From NCBI RefSeq assembly GCF_002285435.1, contig NZ_NSBT01000020.1:1-64000 (forward strand): a stretch of DNA of 64,000 nucleotides, in the 5' to 3' direction. This document shows positions 1-8,329 of the stretch, in pieces; within the stretch, counting starts at the first letter, position 1; every line of letters begins with the position of its first letter. The stretch comes from Actibacterium ureilyticum. GTDB taxonomy: Bacteria > Pseudomonadota > Alphaproteobacteria > Rhodobacterales > Rhodobacteraceae. The notes beneath the pieces are model-generated. The model was not told the origin of the DNA. It searched no databases and saw nothing but the letters and a program-made list of their open reading frames with translations. The position numbers were made by a program, and so were the translations under genes.

Positions 1-134
1 GAGCCCAAACTCACGGTTTCTGCATGCCTACTGAATGTCGGCTATCGTGCACAGCGCGGTTGACTTGCAAAACTAAAACTGGCAGGCACAGGGAGAACAA
101 AAATGGAACAAATTGCTCTTTTGGAGGTACCGTT

Positions 135-515
135 TTGGCTCGCAAAGCAACTATCAGCATTGATGTATCTGACATGTCCACAGCCTTGAAGTTTTATGTT
201 GAGGCATTGGGCTGCAAATTTAAGAAAAAGTACTCGGATGATTGGCAGGTTATCTCCGTTGGAACGCTCGATCTCCACATCCAAGAGAAAGCCGCAGGCA
301 CCATCGGCGCAGCCGATGAAAAACGTCACTACCAGCGTCATTGGACACCGGTTCATCTTGACTTCATAGTAGATGACATTGATCCGGTTTGTGCAGAAGT
401 TGAAAAGTACGGCGGCTCGGTTGAAAAGAAAACCTACTCAGAGGTCGCAGACCTTGCAAATTGTGCTGATCCGTTCGGAAACGGATTTGATCTTATTCGG
501 GAAAACCTGGAATAG
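135..515 (+). CDS. VOC/glyoxalase-superfamily protein
   Basis: Small single-domain protein (126 aa) with the beta-alpha-beta-beta-beta pattern of the vicinal oxygen chelate superfamily: an N-terminal strand followed by MSTALKFYVEALGC, and a second half with VHLDFIVDDID and a closing DPFGNGFDLI motif. Members bind metal and act as lyases, dioxygenases or resistance proteins; the substrate cannot be told here. I chose TTG at 135 because GGAGG lies at 123-127 with good spacing and homology-like sequence starts there; an upstream in-frame ATG at 24 would add an unlikely basic, Cys-rich leader. Base composition is visibly lower in GC than the neighbouring genes, suggesting recent acquisition. It points toward rlmN on the other strand. 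Confidence 0.7.
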   Translation: MARKATISIDVSDMSTALKFYVEALGCKFKKKYSDDWQVISVGTLDLHIQEKAAGTIGAADEKRHYQRHWTPVHLDFIVDDIDPVCAEVEKYGGSVEKKTYSEVADLANCADPFGNGFDLIRENLE

Positions 516-630
516 GTACGCGAAGAAGCCTCGGAGAGCGCAAAGTTCGCCCGTCGGGGTATCGCCAAGCCGCCATTGGCGCAACCGCAGCGAATTGGCG
601 CTTAGTCCGCACAGCGGACCAACCTGCCTA

Positions 631-1812
631 TCACAACCCCGCATCCTTCTGGATTTCCGCGCGGCTTTTGCGGGCGCGTTCGGTGGCGGATTTCAGCTGG
701 CCGCAGGCGGCCATGATATCCTCGCCCCGGGGGGTGCGGATGGGGCTGGCATAGCCTGCCTTGTAGATGATGTCGGCGAAGCCTTCGATCCGGTCCCAGT
801 CGGACCGCTGATAGGGGGCGCCGGGCCATTCGTTGAAGGGGATCAGGTTGATCTTGGCCGGGATGCCCGCGATCAGACGGACCAGGCGGCGCGCGTCGTC
901 GTCGCTGTCGTTCACATCCTTCAGCATCACGTATTCAAAGGTGATGCGTTCGGAATTCGACAGCTTGGGATAGGCGCGCAGCGCGTCCAGCAACGCGGCG
1001 ATGTTCCATTTCTTGTTGATCGGCACCAGCTTGTCGCGGACCTCATCCGTGGTGGCGTGGAAGCTGACCGCCAGCATGCAGCCGATCTCTTCGGCGGTCT
1101 TGGCGATTTCCGGGACCACACCGCTGGTCGACAGGGTGATGCGGCGGCGGGACAGGCTGATGCCTTCGCCATCCATCGAGATCTTCATCGCGTCGCGCAC
1201 GGCGTCGAAATTGTAAAGCGGCTCGCCCATGCCCATCAGCACGATGTTCGACACCAGGCGCGGGCGTTCGCCCATCCCCTCGCCCTGGCGGGTCCAATCG
1301 TCCAGATCGTCACGCGCCAGCATGACCTGGCCGATGATCTCGCCCGCGGTCAGGTTGCGCACCAGCTTCTGTGTGCCGGTGTGGCAGAAGGAACAGGTCA
1401 GGGTGCAGCCCACCTGGGAGCTGATGCACAGCGTGCCGCGATCGGTTTCGGGGATATAGACCACCTCGACCTCGTGCCCGCCGGCGATCCGCACCAGGTA
1501 TTTGCGGGTACCGTCGGCACTGACATTCTTGCTGACGATCTCGGGGATCGCGACATCGAAGTTCTTGGCCAGCAGCGCGCGGTAATCCTTGGACAGGTTG
1601 GTCATCTCGGCGAAATCGCGCACGCCCTTCTGATAGATCCACTGCCAGATCTGGTTCAGCCGCATCTTGGCCTGTTTTTCCGGCGTGCCGGCGGCGATCA
1701 GCGCCGCGCGCAGCTGGTCCCGGGTCAGACCGACAAGGTTGACCTTGCCGCCATCGGGCAGCTTGCGGGGGATGGTCAGAACATCCTGAGTGATCGGGGC
1801 CGAGGCCGACAT
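631..1812 (-). CDS. rlmN: 23S rRNA/tRNA adenine-C2 methyltransferase RlmN
   Basis: Radical-SAM enzyme that methylates C2 of A2503 in 23S rRNA and A37 in some tRNAs, supporting translation fidelity in the cytoplasm. The 393-aa protein has an N-terminal RNA-binding accessory region, then the radical SAM cluster motif CTLTCSFC (Cys136, 140, 143), the GMGEPLYN motif and [15 protein letters not shown] Cys near residue 372 (AACGQL) fits the methyl-carrying cysteine position. The start at 1812 has GGAG about eight bases upstream; the frame is open 25 codons further but that part is not RlmN-like. It lies downstream of the IalB-like gene, separated by a hairpin terminator. Confidence 0.95.
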   Translation of the reverse strand: MSASAPITQDVLTIPRKLPDGGKVNLVGLTRDQLRAALIAAGTPEKQAKMRLNQIWQWIYQKGVRDFAEMTNLSKDYRALLAKNFDVAIPEIVSKNVSADGTRKYLVRIAGGHEVEVVYIPETDRGTLCISSQVGCTLTCSFCHTGTQKLVRNLTAGEIIGQVMLARDDLDDWTRQGEGMGERPRLVSNIVLMGMGEPLYNFDAVRDAMKISMDGEGISLSRRRITLSTSGVVPEIAKTAEEIGCMLAVSFHATTDEVRDKLVPINKKWNIAALLDALRAYPKLSNSERITFEYVMLKDVNDSDDDARRLVRLIAGIPAKINLIPFNEWPGAPYQRSDWDRIEGFADIIYKAGYASPIRTPRGEDIMAACGQLKSATERARKSRAEIQKDAGL

Positions 1813-1867
1813 GCGCGCGTCTCCAGTAAGGTGATCGGTCCAGATATAGGATTCGCGGACACAAATA

Positions 1868-1897
1868 AACAGCCGTACACGCGGCACGGCTGTTTTT
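1868..1897 (-). terminator. Rho-independent terminator of the IalB-like gene
   Basis: Perfect 9-bp inverted repeat AACAGCCGT (1868-1876) / ACGGCTGTT (1886-1894) with a 9-base loop. Read on the minus strand the stem is followed by TTTATTTGT, a usable U-tract for transcripts coming from the gene ending at 1920. The plus-strand side also carries five Ts, so it could act in both directions. Confidence 0.7.
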
Positions 1898-1919
1898 CAG
1901 GGGCGCGGCATGCGCGTGA

Positions 1920-2450
1920 TCAGTTGGCGCAGCGGCTCTGCGCCTCGTCCACCGCGGCGGTGAACCCCAGCAACGAGAACGTGTCCTTGGTAACCGTCCC
2001 GCGCGCCGACCGGCCCGTGACGACGGCATCGGCCCCGCGTTTCATCGCGGCGATGATCTTGCCATCTTCGGCGGCGGTGGCGGGCCAGGCGCTTTCGCCT
2101 TCGGTGAACAGGTCGAACTTGCTGTCGCCGATCTGGACACTGACGGTCGAGCCGGGCGCAAAGGGATAGCCACCCGCGAACTGGATCTGGCCCGTGATGC
2201 TTTCGGACGGGCGATAGAAGACCAGCATATAGATGTCACCGCGGCGCACGGCCTTGATATTGCCATCCGCGTCGGTGTTCACCGTCTCGCGCGGGGCCGA
2301 AACGGCCCAGCATTCGGTCGGGTTGTCCTCGACATAGACCGACCAATCGGTTTTCACAGCAACGCGGTTTTCGGTTTCCTGGGCGTTTGCCGCGACCGGG
2401 GCGGTCGCCAGGATCGCGCTTGCGACCGCGTATTTCATCCAGCGTGTCAT
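1920..2450 (-). CDS. Invasion-associated locus B (IalB) family secreted protein
   Basis: 176-aa exported protein of the IalB family, common in alphaproteobacteria; the name comes from Bartonella, and the role in free-living species is unknown. A signal peptide is visible (basic MTRWMKY start, hydrophobic AVASAILATAPVA, cleavage near ANA-Q). The mature part shows the conserved core: WSVYVEDNPTECWAVS, a beta-rich stretch MLVFYRPSES, the glycine-rich YPFAPGSTVSVQIG and the lysine- and alanine-rich IIAAMKRGADAVVTGRSARG region. Two cysteines (in ECWAV and the C-terminal SRCAN) could form a disulfide. Start at 2450 is the Met that begins the signal peptide; the frame is open far upstream but overlaps the divergent asparaginase. 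Confidence 0.85.
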   Translation of the reverse strand: MTRWMKYAVASAILATAPVAANAQETENRVAVKTDWSVYVEDNPTECWAVSAPRETVNTDADGNIKAVRRGDIYMLVFYRPSESITGQIQFAGGYPFAPGSTVSVQIGDSKFDLFTEGESAWPATAAEDGKIIAAMKRGADAVVTGRSARGTVTKDTFSLLGFTAAVDEAQSRCAN

Positions 2451-2616
2451 GTCGTGTACAGCCTCCAGCCGTCTTGCCTCTGGGCGCCCTCGTCCGTTTT
2501 TCGGACCTTTTCCTGTGGCGCGCGAAATTTCAACTCGATACAGCAAGATTAACGTAAATGTCCGGGGGGGTGAAAGCCCTGTTGGCACAAATTCGCGCAG
2601 CAAACAGGGGAAAATC

Positions 2617-3615
2617 ATGAATCCGGCGAACCTTGTCGAAGTCTGGCGTGGGCCGTTTCTGGAATCGATCCACCAGGGACACGCGGTTATCTGTGACGCG
2701 ACGGGCGGGATTGTCGCGGCCTGGGGCGATCCCGAAGCGGTGATTTTGCCGCGCTCGTCGGCCAAGATGTTGCAGGCGCTGCCGCTGGTCGAAAGCGGGG
2801 CCGCGGATGCGGCGGGGCTGTCGCAGGCGCATCTGGCGCTCGCCTGTGCCTCGCACCAGGGGGCGCCGGGGCACACCGATGTGGTCTCCGCGTGGCTGGC
2901 CGAACTGGGGCTGGGCGACAGCGATCTGCGCTGCGGCCCCGAGGCCCCGCGCGACCGCGAGATCAAGCATGACATGATCCGCGCGGGCGGGTCGCCCTGC
3001 CAGTGGCACAACAATTGTTCGGGCAAACACGCGGGCTTTCTGACCCTGACGCAGCACCTTAAGGCCGGGCCGGAATATGTGGACCCGGATCACCCCGTGC
3101 AGACGCGGGTGCTGGAGGCGTTTGAGGCCGTGACAGAGACGAAAAGCCCCGGTTTCGGCATTGACGGTTGTTCGGCCCCGAACTTCGGCACCACGCTGCA
3201 TGGGCTTGCGCGGGCGATGGCGTTTTTCGCCGCCGCCGATCCCGAAAGCAGCCACGCGCGCGACGGCGCCGCCGGGCGGCTGACACAGGCGATGATCGCC
3301 CATCCCTGGCTGGTCGCGGGCGAGGGCCGCGCCTGTACCGAGTTGATGCGGGCCACGTCCGAGCCGGTCGCGATCAAAACCGGGGCCGAGGGGGTTTTCG
3401 TTGCGATTCTGCCGAAACAGAGACTGGGTGTCGCGCTGAAGATCGCCGATGGCGCCACGCGCGCCAGCGAATGCGCGATGGCGGCGTTGCTGGTGCGGCT
3501 GGGCGTGTTGCCGGCCGATCATCCCGCGGTGCAGCGGCGTATGAACGCGCCGATCCCGAACCGGCGCGGCATGCTTACGGGGCATATTCGCCCGGTGGCG
3601 GGTTTGGCGGGCTGA
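2617..3615 (+). CDS. Rhizobial-type (class 3) L-asparaginase
   Basis: Hydrolyses L-asparagine to aspartate and ammonia. This 332-aa protein belongs to the Rhizobium etli AnsA/ReAV type, unrelated to the E. coli enzymes. The signature residues of that family are present: the SSAK motif (Ser47, Ser48, Lys50), CASH with Ser79, NNCSGKH (Cys134, Lys137) and GIDGCSAPNF (Asp183, Cys185), which in the family form paired Ser-Lys sites and a zinc-binding Cys-Lys-Cys centre. An AGGGG ribosome site at 2606-2610 precedes the ATG at 2617; an open frame from 2449 would run into the divergent gene's start. It is divergent from the IalB-like gene and converges on serB with an 7-base gap. Confidence 0.9.
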   Translation: MNPANLVEVWRGPFLESIHQGHAVICDATGGIVAAWGDPEAVILPRSSAKMLQALPLVESGAADAAGLSQAHLALACASHQGAPGHTDVVSAWLAELGLGDSDLRCGPEAPRDREIKHDMIRAGGSPCQWHNNCSGKHAGFLTLTQHLKAGPEYVDPDHPVQTRVLEAFEAVTETKSPGFGIDGCSAPNFGTTLHGLARAMAFFAAADPESSHARDGAAGRLTQAMIAHPWLVAGEGRACTELMRATSEPVAIKTGAEGVFVAILPKQRLGVALKIADGATRASECAMAALLVRLGVLPADHPAVQRRMNAPIPNRRGMLTGHIRPVAGLAG

Positions 3616-3622
3616 GCCCCGC

Positions 3623-4498
3623 CTATTCCGCGAAATCGGGCCGCGCGTAGCCCTGGATATACAGCAGCGCGGTCAGATCGCCGTGGTTGATGCGGATATC
3701 GCATTGCGCCGCGACGCTGGGCTTGGCGTGCAGCGCCACGCCCGCACCCGCCAGCCCCAGCATCCCCAGGTCATTGGCCCCGTCGCCCACAGCCATCACA
3801 TCGTCATGGGCGATGCCCAGTTTCGCGGTGATGTCCTTCAGCGCCTGCACCTTGGCCTCGCGCCCCAGGATGGGTTCGGCGACTGTGCCGGTCAGCTTGC
3901 CATCCGCGATGTTCAGCGTGTTGGCGCGGTTTTCATCAAAGCCCAGCGTGGCCGCCACATGGGCGGTAAAGGCGGTGAACCCCCCCGATACCAGCGCCGC
4001 ATAGGCGCCGTTGGCCTTCATCGTGGCCAGCAGCACCTTGCCGCCGGGCATGAAGCTGATGCGCTGGGCCAAAACAGTCTCTATCACGCCGGAATCGAGC
4101 CCCTTCAGCAGCCCCACCCGTTCGCGCAGCGCGCCTTCGAAATCCAGCTCGCCATTCATCGCGCGGGCGGTGATTTCCGCCACGCGTTCACCGATGCCCG
4201 CGACCACGGCCAGCTCGTCGATGCATTCCTGCTGGATCATGGTGCTGTCCATATCGGCCAGCAGCATCTTCTTGCGGCGCCCTTCGGCGGGCTGCACCAC
4301 CAGGTCGATGCCCATCCCTTGCAGGCTGTCCCAGGCGTCCCAGCGGTTGCCAGGCACTTCGGCCACCATGAATTCGGCCGCAATGTCGGGGTCCAGCCAT
4401 TGCGCATCGCCCCCACCCCAGGCATTGCGCAGCGCCTCGACCGTGGCGGGGGTCAGCGTGGGATCGGCGGGATTGGACAGCAGGGTGACAGCGTACAT
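3623..4498 (-). CDS. serB: Phosphoserine phosphatase SerB
   Basis: Last step of phosphorylated serine synthesis: phosphoserine to serine and phosphate. The 291-aa protein has the HAD-superfamily motif DMDST (Asp82 nucleophile, Asp84), the SGGFTAF motif II region, and GDGANDLGML as motif IV for Mg2+. Residues 1-75 form an ACT-like N-terminal domain typical of long SerB proteins. It is divergent from serC-serA, so all three pathway genes are adjacent. Length and motifs are standard and I see no defect. Confidence 0.96.
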   Translation of the reverse strand: MYAVTLLSNPADPTLTPATVEALRNAWGGGDAQWLDPDIAAEFMVAEVPGNRWDAWDSLQGMGIDLVVQPAEGRRKKMLLADMDSTMIQQECIDELAVVAGIGERVAEITARAMNGELDFEGALRERVGLLKGLDSGVIETVLAQRISFMPGGKVLLATMKANGAYAALVSGGFTAFTAHVAATLGFDENRANTLNIADGKLTGTVAEPILGREAKVQALKDITAKLGIAHDDVMAVGDGANDLGMLGLAGAGVALHAKPSVAAQCDIRINHGDLTALLYIQGYARPDFAE

Positions 4499-4547
4499 GG
4501 GGCAGTTTCCGATAGTGAACAGGCGTGTCGCTTTTTAACGATCAGGC

Positions 4548-4655
4548 GGCGCAATAGCGCGGTTTTCCCTATTGCGCCAGTCCCGAAACGGCCCTATGTC
4601 CGGCGGCGGGACACCCCTCCCCAACGAGGGGCATATATCTGTAAGGATACCAGAG
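4548..4655 (+). promoter_or_regulatory. Structured serC leader (serC RNA motif candidate)
   Basis: The 5' region of serC holds three consecutive perfect hairpins: GGCGCAATAG (4548-4557) with CTATTGCGCC (4569-4578); TGTCC (4597-4601) with GGACA (4609-4613) around a GGCGGCG loop; CCCCTC (4614-4619) with GAGGGG (4626-4631). The ribosome site AAGGA (4643-4647) follows directly and the serC ATG is at 4656. The last two stacked hairpins, position and host clade agree with the published alphaproteobacterial serC RNA motif found ahead of serC-serA; the match is from memory, not a model search. No ligand is known for that motif. Confidence 0.65.
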
Positions 4656-5798
4656 ATGGCTTTTGACGCTCCGGCTACGCGGCCGGCCAACCCGCGTTTT
4701 TCTTCCGGCCCCTGTGCCAAACCCCCCGTATTCACACTCGACGCACTTTCGGATGCCGCCCTGGGCCGCAGCCACCGTGCCGCCATCGGCAAGGCCAAGC
4801 TGAAAGACGCGATCGAGATCACGCGCGAGATTCTGGGCGTGCCCGCCGATTACAAGATCGGCATCGTTCCGGCATCGGATACCGGTGCCGTCGAAATGGC
4901 CATGTGGAACCTGCTGGGCGCACGCAAGGTCGAGATGCTGGCCTGGGAAAGCTTCGGCGCGGGCTGGGTCACCGATGTGGTCAAGCAGCTGAAGATCGAG
5001 GCCGAGGTCAAGACCGCCGACTATGGCGAGATCGTCGATCTGGCATCGGTCGATTTTGACAATGACGTGGTGTTCACATGGAACGGGACCACCAGCGGTG
5101 TGCGCGTGCCGAATGGCGACTGGATCGCCGCCGACCGCGCCGGTCTGACCATCTGTGACGCAACCAGCGCCGCGTTTGCGATGGACCTGCCCTGGGACAA
5201 GCTGGATGTGACCACCTTCAGCTGGCAAAAGGTTCTGGGTGGCGAAGCGGCCCACGGCATGCTGATCCTGTCCCCGCGCGCGGTGGAACGGCTGGAAAGC
5301 TATACCCCCGCCTGGCCGCTGCCGAAAATCTTCCGCCTGACCAAGGGTGGCAAGCTGATCGACGGTATCTTCACCGGCGCCACGATCAACACCCCGTCGA
5401 TGCTGGCGGTCGAGGATTATCTGGTCGCGCTGAACTGGGCGAAATCCGTGGGCGGGCTGAAGGGCCTGATCGCGCGCGCCGATGCCAATACGGGCGTGAT
5501 CGCCGATTTCGTCGCCAGCCATGACTGGATCGCCAATCTGGCGACCGATCCGGCGACCGCGTCGAACACCAGCGTCTGCCTGAAATTCACCGACGATCGC
5601 ATCCAGGACGGCGCCGCCTTTGCCAAGGCCGTCGCCAAGCGGCTGGAGGCCGAGGGCGTCGCACTGGATATCGGTGCCTATCGTGATGCACCTGCCGGTC
5701 TGCGGATCTGGTGCGGCGGCACGGTCGAAACCGCCGACCTGCAGGCGCTGATGCCGTGGCTGGAATGGGCCTTCGAGGCCGAGATCGCCGCTCAGTAA
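4656..5798 (+). CDS. serC: Phosphoserine aminotransferase SerC
   Basis: PLP enzyme converting 3-phosphohydroxypyruvate and glutamate to 3-phosphoserine and 2-oxoglutarate; also used in pyridoxal phosphate synthesis in some bacteria. The 380-aa protein is of the alphaproteobacterial/archaeal-like SerC type: N-terminal [13 protein letters not shown], the substrate loop [20 protein letters not shown], and the PLP-binding lysine in [11 protein letters not shown]. Start ATG 4656 has AAGGA nine bases upstream and sits right behind the leader hairpins; the open frame extends 28 codons into the leader. serA follows 63 bases downstream in the same operon. Confidence 0.96.
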   Translation: MAFDAPATRPANPRFSSGPCAKPPVFTLDALSDAALGRSHRAAIGKAKLKDAIEITREILGVPADYKIGIVPASDTGAVEMAMWNLLGARKVEMLAWESFGAGWVTDVVKQLKIEAEVKTADYGEIVDLASVDFDNDVVFTWNGTTSGVRVPNGDWIAADRAGLTICDATSAAFAMDLPWDKLDVTTFSWQKVLGGEAAHGMLILSPRAVERLESYTPAWPLPKIFRLTKGGKLIDGIFTGATINTPSMLAVEDYLVALNWAKSVGGLKGLIARADANTGVIADFVASHDWIANLATDPATASNTSVCLKFTDDRIQDGAAFAKAVAKRLEAEGVALDIGAYRDAPAGLRIWCGGTVETADLQALMPWLEWAFEAEIAAQ

Positions 5799-5805
5799 GA
5801 TATCG

Positions 5806-5828
5806 CGCGGGGTGAATCCCACCCCGCG
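5806..5828 (+). repeat. Intercistronic hairpin between serC and serA
   Basis: Perfect 9-bp stem CGCGGGGTG (5806-5814) / CACCCCGCG (5820-5828) with a 5-base loop, in the 63-base serC-serA gap. There is no T-tract, so it more likely stabilises or processes the mRNA than terminates it. Confidence 0.6.
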
Positions 5829-5861
5829 ATTCCCCAAATTTCGCGAAAGATGGAGCGCCCA

Positions 5862-7457
5862 ATGGCCCCCAAAGTACTCGTATCCGACAAACTGTCCGAA
5901 ACCGCCGTTCAGATCTTCCGGGATCGCGGGATCGAGGTCGATTTCGATCCGTCCATCGGCAAGGACAAGGACAAGCTGCTGGAAGTCATCGGCAAATATG
6001 ACGGTCTGGCGATCCGCTCGGCCACCAAGGTGACCGAAAAGGTCCTGGAAGCCGCCACCAACCTGAAAGTCGTCGGTCGTGCCGGGATCGGCACCGACAA
6101 TGTCGACAAGGTCGCGGCGTCGAAAAAGGGCGTGATCGTCATGAACACGCCCTTCGGCAACATGATCACCACCGCCGAACACGCCATCGCGATGATGTTC
6201 GCCGTGGCCCGCCAGATCCCCGAGGCCAGCGCATCGACCCATGCCGGCAAGTGGGAGAAATCCAAATTCATGGGGGTCGAGCTGACCGGCAAGACCCTGG
6301 GCGTGATCGGCGCCGGCAATATCGGCGGCATCGTCTGCGACCGCGCCCGTGGGCTGAAGATGAAGGTCATCGCTTTCGACCCCTTCCTGTCCGAGGAAAA
6401 GGCCGAGCAGATGCAGGTCGAGAAGGTCGAGCTGGAAGAGCTGCTGAAACGGTCGGATTTCATCACCCTGCACGTGCCGCTGATCGACAGCACCCGCAAT
6501 ATCCTGAGCCGCGAGAACCTGGAAAAGACCAAGAAGGGCGTGCGCATCATCAACTGTGCCCGCGGCGGTCTGGTCGATGAAGAGGCGCTGGCAGACCTGA
6601 TCAAATCCGGCCATGTCGCCGGTGCGGCCTTTGACGTGTTCAGCGAGGAACCCGCGACCGAGAACCCGCTTTTCGGCCTGCCGAATGTCGTCTGCACCCC
6701 GCATCTGGGCGCCGCCACGACCGAGGCACAGGAAAACGTGGCGCTGCAGGTGGCCGAACAGATGGCCGATTACCTGCTGACCGGGGCCGTGACCAACGCG
6801 CTGAACATGCCGTCGGTCACCGCCGAGGAAGCCAAGATCATGGGCCCCTGGATCAAGCTGGCCGAGCATCTGGGCGCCTTTATCGGCCAGATGACGGACG
6901 AGCCGATCAAGGCGATCAACATCCTTTATGACGGTCACGTGGCCGACATGAACCTGGATGCGCTGAACTGCGCCGCGATTGCCGGCGTGATGAAGCCCGC
7001 CAACCCGGATGTGAACCTGGTTTCCGCCCCCGTGGCCGCCGCCGACAAGGGCATCCAGATCAGCCGCACCACCCAGGGCAAATCGGGCGTCTTCGATGCC
7101 TATATCAAGCTGACCGTGGTGACCGACAAGCGCGAGCGTTCGATCGCGGGCACCGTCTTCAGCGACGGCAAGCCGCGCTTCATCCAGATCAAGGGCATCA
7201 ATATCGACGCCGAGATCGGCAATCACATGCTCTACACCACCAATCAGGACGTGCCGGGCATCATCGGGACGCTGGGCCGCACCATGGGCGAGGGCGGCGT
7301 GAACATCGCCAACTTTACCCTCGGCCGGAAAGAGGCCGGCGGCGACGCCATCGCGGTTCTCTATGTCGATGCGCCGGTGCCGGATGCGGTGCTGAAACAG
7401 CTGCACGACACCGGGCTGTTCCAGTCGATCCGCCCGCTGGAATTCGACGCCGCCTGA
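5862..7457 (+). CDS. serA: D-3-phosphoglycerate dehydrogenase SerA
   Basis: First step of serine synthesis: 3-phosphoglycerate to 3-phosphohydroxypyruvate with NAD+. The 531-aa protein is the long form: substrate and Rossmann domains in residues 1-310 (GAGNIGG nucleotide loop, catalytic arginine in CARGGLVDE, catalytic histidine in HLGAAT), then the ASB/intervening domain, then a C-terminal ACT domain (NHMLYTTNQDVPGIIGTLG) of the kind that senses serine in feedback control. Two Met codons compete; ATG 5862 has GGAG at 5852-5855 six bases away, better than ATG 5850. Co-transcribed with serC. Confidence 0.96.
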   Translation: MAPKVLVSDKLSETAVQIFRDRGIEVDFDPSIGKDKDKLLEVIGKYDGLAIRSATKVTEKVLEAATNLKVVGRAGIGTDNVDKVAASKKGVIVMNTPFGNMITTAEHAIAMMFAVARQIPEASASTHAGKWEKSKFMGVELTGKTLGVIGAGNIGGIVCDRARGLKMKVIAFDPFLSEEKAEQMQVEKVELEELLKRSDFITLHVPLIDSTRNILSRENLEKTKKGVRIINCARGGLVDEEALADLIKSGHVAGAAFDVFSEEPATENPLFGLPNVVCTPHLGAATTEAQENVALQVAEQMADYLLTGAVTNALNMPSVTAEEAKIMGPWIKLAEHLGAFIGQMTDEPIKAINILYDGHVADMNLDALNCAAIAGVMKPANPDVNLVSAPVAAADKGIQISRTTQGKSGVFDAYIKLTVVTDKRERSIAGTVFSDGKPRFIQIKGINIDAEIGNHMLYTTNQDVPGIIGTLGRTMGEGGVNIANFTLGRKEAGGDAIAVLYVDAPVPDAVLKQLHDTGLFQSIRPLEFDAA

Positions 7458-7482
7458 GCGTGAAACAGCTTGCCAAATTTCC

Positions 7483-7507
7483 AACCCGCCGCAGTTTGTG
7501 GCGGGTT
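7483..7507 (+). terminator. Hairpin at end of serC-serA operon
   Basis: Perfect 8-bp inverted repeat AACCCGCC (7483-7490) / GGCGGGTT (7500-7507), loop of nine bases, 26 bases after the serA stop. What follows (GTGTCATT) is only weakly T-rich, so termination may be partial. Confidence 0.5.
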
Positions 7508-7530
7508 GTGTCATTCCAGGGGGGCCCTTG

Positions 7531-8271
7531 ATGCGGTTCTATGCCATCGGCGATATTCACGGCCATCTCGACAAGCTGCACGGCGTGCATGACCTGATCG
7601 CGGCCGACCGCCTTGCCACCGGCGACCCCGCCGCGCCCGTGGTGCATCTGGGCGATTTCGCAGATCGCGGCCCCGATGTGCGCGGCGTTCTGGATTTCCT
7701 GATCGACGGGATCGCGGCCGGCCAGCCCTGGATCTGCCTCAAGGGCAACCACGACCGGATGATGGAACACTACCTGCGCAGCCCGGAACAGCCCGACCCG
7801 CTGCGCGACGACCTGCACTGGCTGCAGGACATCATCGGCGGACGCGAGACTCTGGCCTCCTACGGTGTGGACGTGTCGCTTGACCGGAACGAACGGGATA
7901 TTCATGCGGACGCAACCGCGCTGGTGCCGCCCGCACACCGCGCCTTTCTGCAGGCCCTGCCGAACCATCACCATGCGGGCGCGGTCTATTTCTGCCACGC
8001 CGGTATCCGCCCCGGTGTGCCGCTGCCGGATCAGGTCGAGGATGACCTGGTCTGGATCCGCCGCGAGTTTCACGATGCGGCTGATGACCACGGCGCGCTG
8101 ATCGTACATGGCCACACACCGGTCGACAGGGTGACCCATTATGGCAACCGGCTGAACCTGGACACCGGCGCGGCTTACGGCCGTGCGCTGTCGGTCGCGG
8201 TGATCGAGGGGCACGAGGTCGCCCAGCTGACCCCCACCGGACGTAAACCGCTGCCCCCTTCATCTTGGTGA
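7531..8271 (+). CDS. Metallophosphoesterase (serine/threonine phosphatase-like)
   Basis: 246-aa calcineurin-like phosphoesterase. All metal-binding signatures are visible: GDIHGH near residue 8, GDFADRGPD, the GNHD-type KGNHDRMM motif, a late histidine in CHAGIRPG, and VHGHTPV near the C-terminus. This is the small bacterial PP1/PrpE/ApaH-like group that dephosphorylates proteins or dinucleotide polyphosphates; the substrate cannot be decided. AGGGGGG at 7518-7524 precedes ATG 7531. The last codons (SSW, stop) lie inside a Rhodobacteraceae-type intergenic repeat. It converges on tdh. Confidence 0.88.
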   Translation: MRFYAIGDIHGHLDKLHGVHDLIAADRLATGDPAAPVVHLGDFADRGPDVRGVLDFLIDGIAAGQPWICLKGNHDRMMEHYLRSPEQPDPLRDDLHWLQDIIGGRETLASYGVDVSLDRNERDIHADATALVPPAHRAFLQALPNHHHAGAVYFCHAGIRPGVPLPDQVEDDLVWIRREFHDAADDHGALIVHGHTPVDRVTHYGNRLNLDTGAAYGRALSVAVIEGHEVAQLTPTGRKPLPPSSW

Positions 8272-8312
8272 AAATACCTCGCGGGGGTCCGGGGGCGCGC
8301 AGCCCCCGGCGC
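8258..8312. repeat. Rhodobacteraceae-type intergenic repeat with bidirectional hairpin
   Basis: Contains the phrase CTTCATCTTGGTGAAAATA followed by a GC-rich stretch with a perfect 8-bp stem CCGGGGGC (8289-8296) / GCCCCCGG (8302-8309). I recognise this layout as a dispersed element frequent at gene ends in Rhodobacteraceae genomes. It lies between convergent genes, contributes the final codons of the phosphoesterase, and may terminate both transcripts. Confidence 0.5.
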
Positions 8313-8329
8313 GGGCCACCCACGCCGCG

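Noticed and set aside
559-572. Short match to the start of a tRNA (GGGGTATCGCCAAG) near 559
   Set aside because: Only about 14 bases agree, with no D-, anticodon- or T-arm and no CCA end; a chance similarity or an old fragment at best.
373-2169. 598-codon plus-strand open frame over rlmN and the IalB-like gene
   Set aside because: It is antisense to two clear genes, and has the low-complexity, Arg/Gly/His-rich shadow composition seen opposite GC-rich coding DNA.
4569-7514. 981-codon minus-strand frame opposite serC and serA
   Set aside because: Antisense shadow of two unmistakable enzymes; no recognisable domain.
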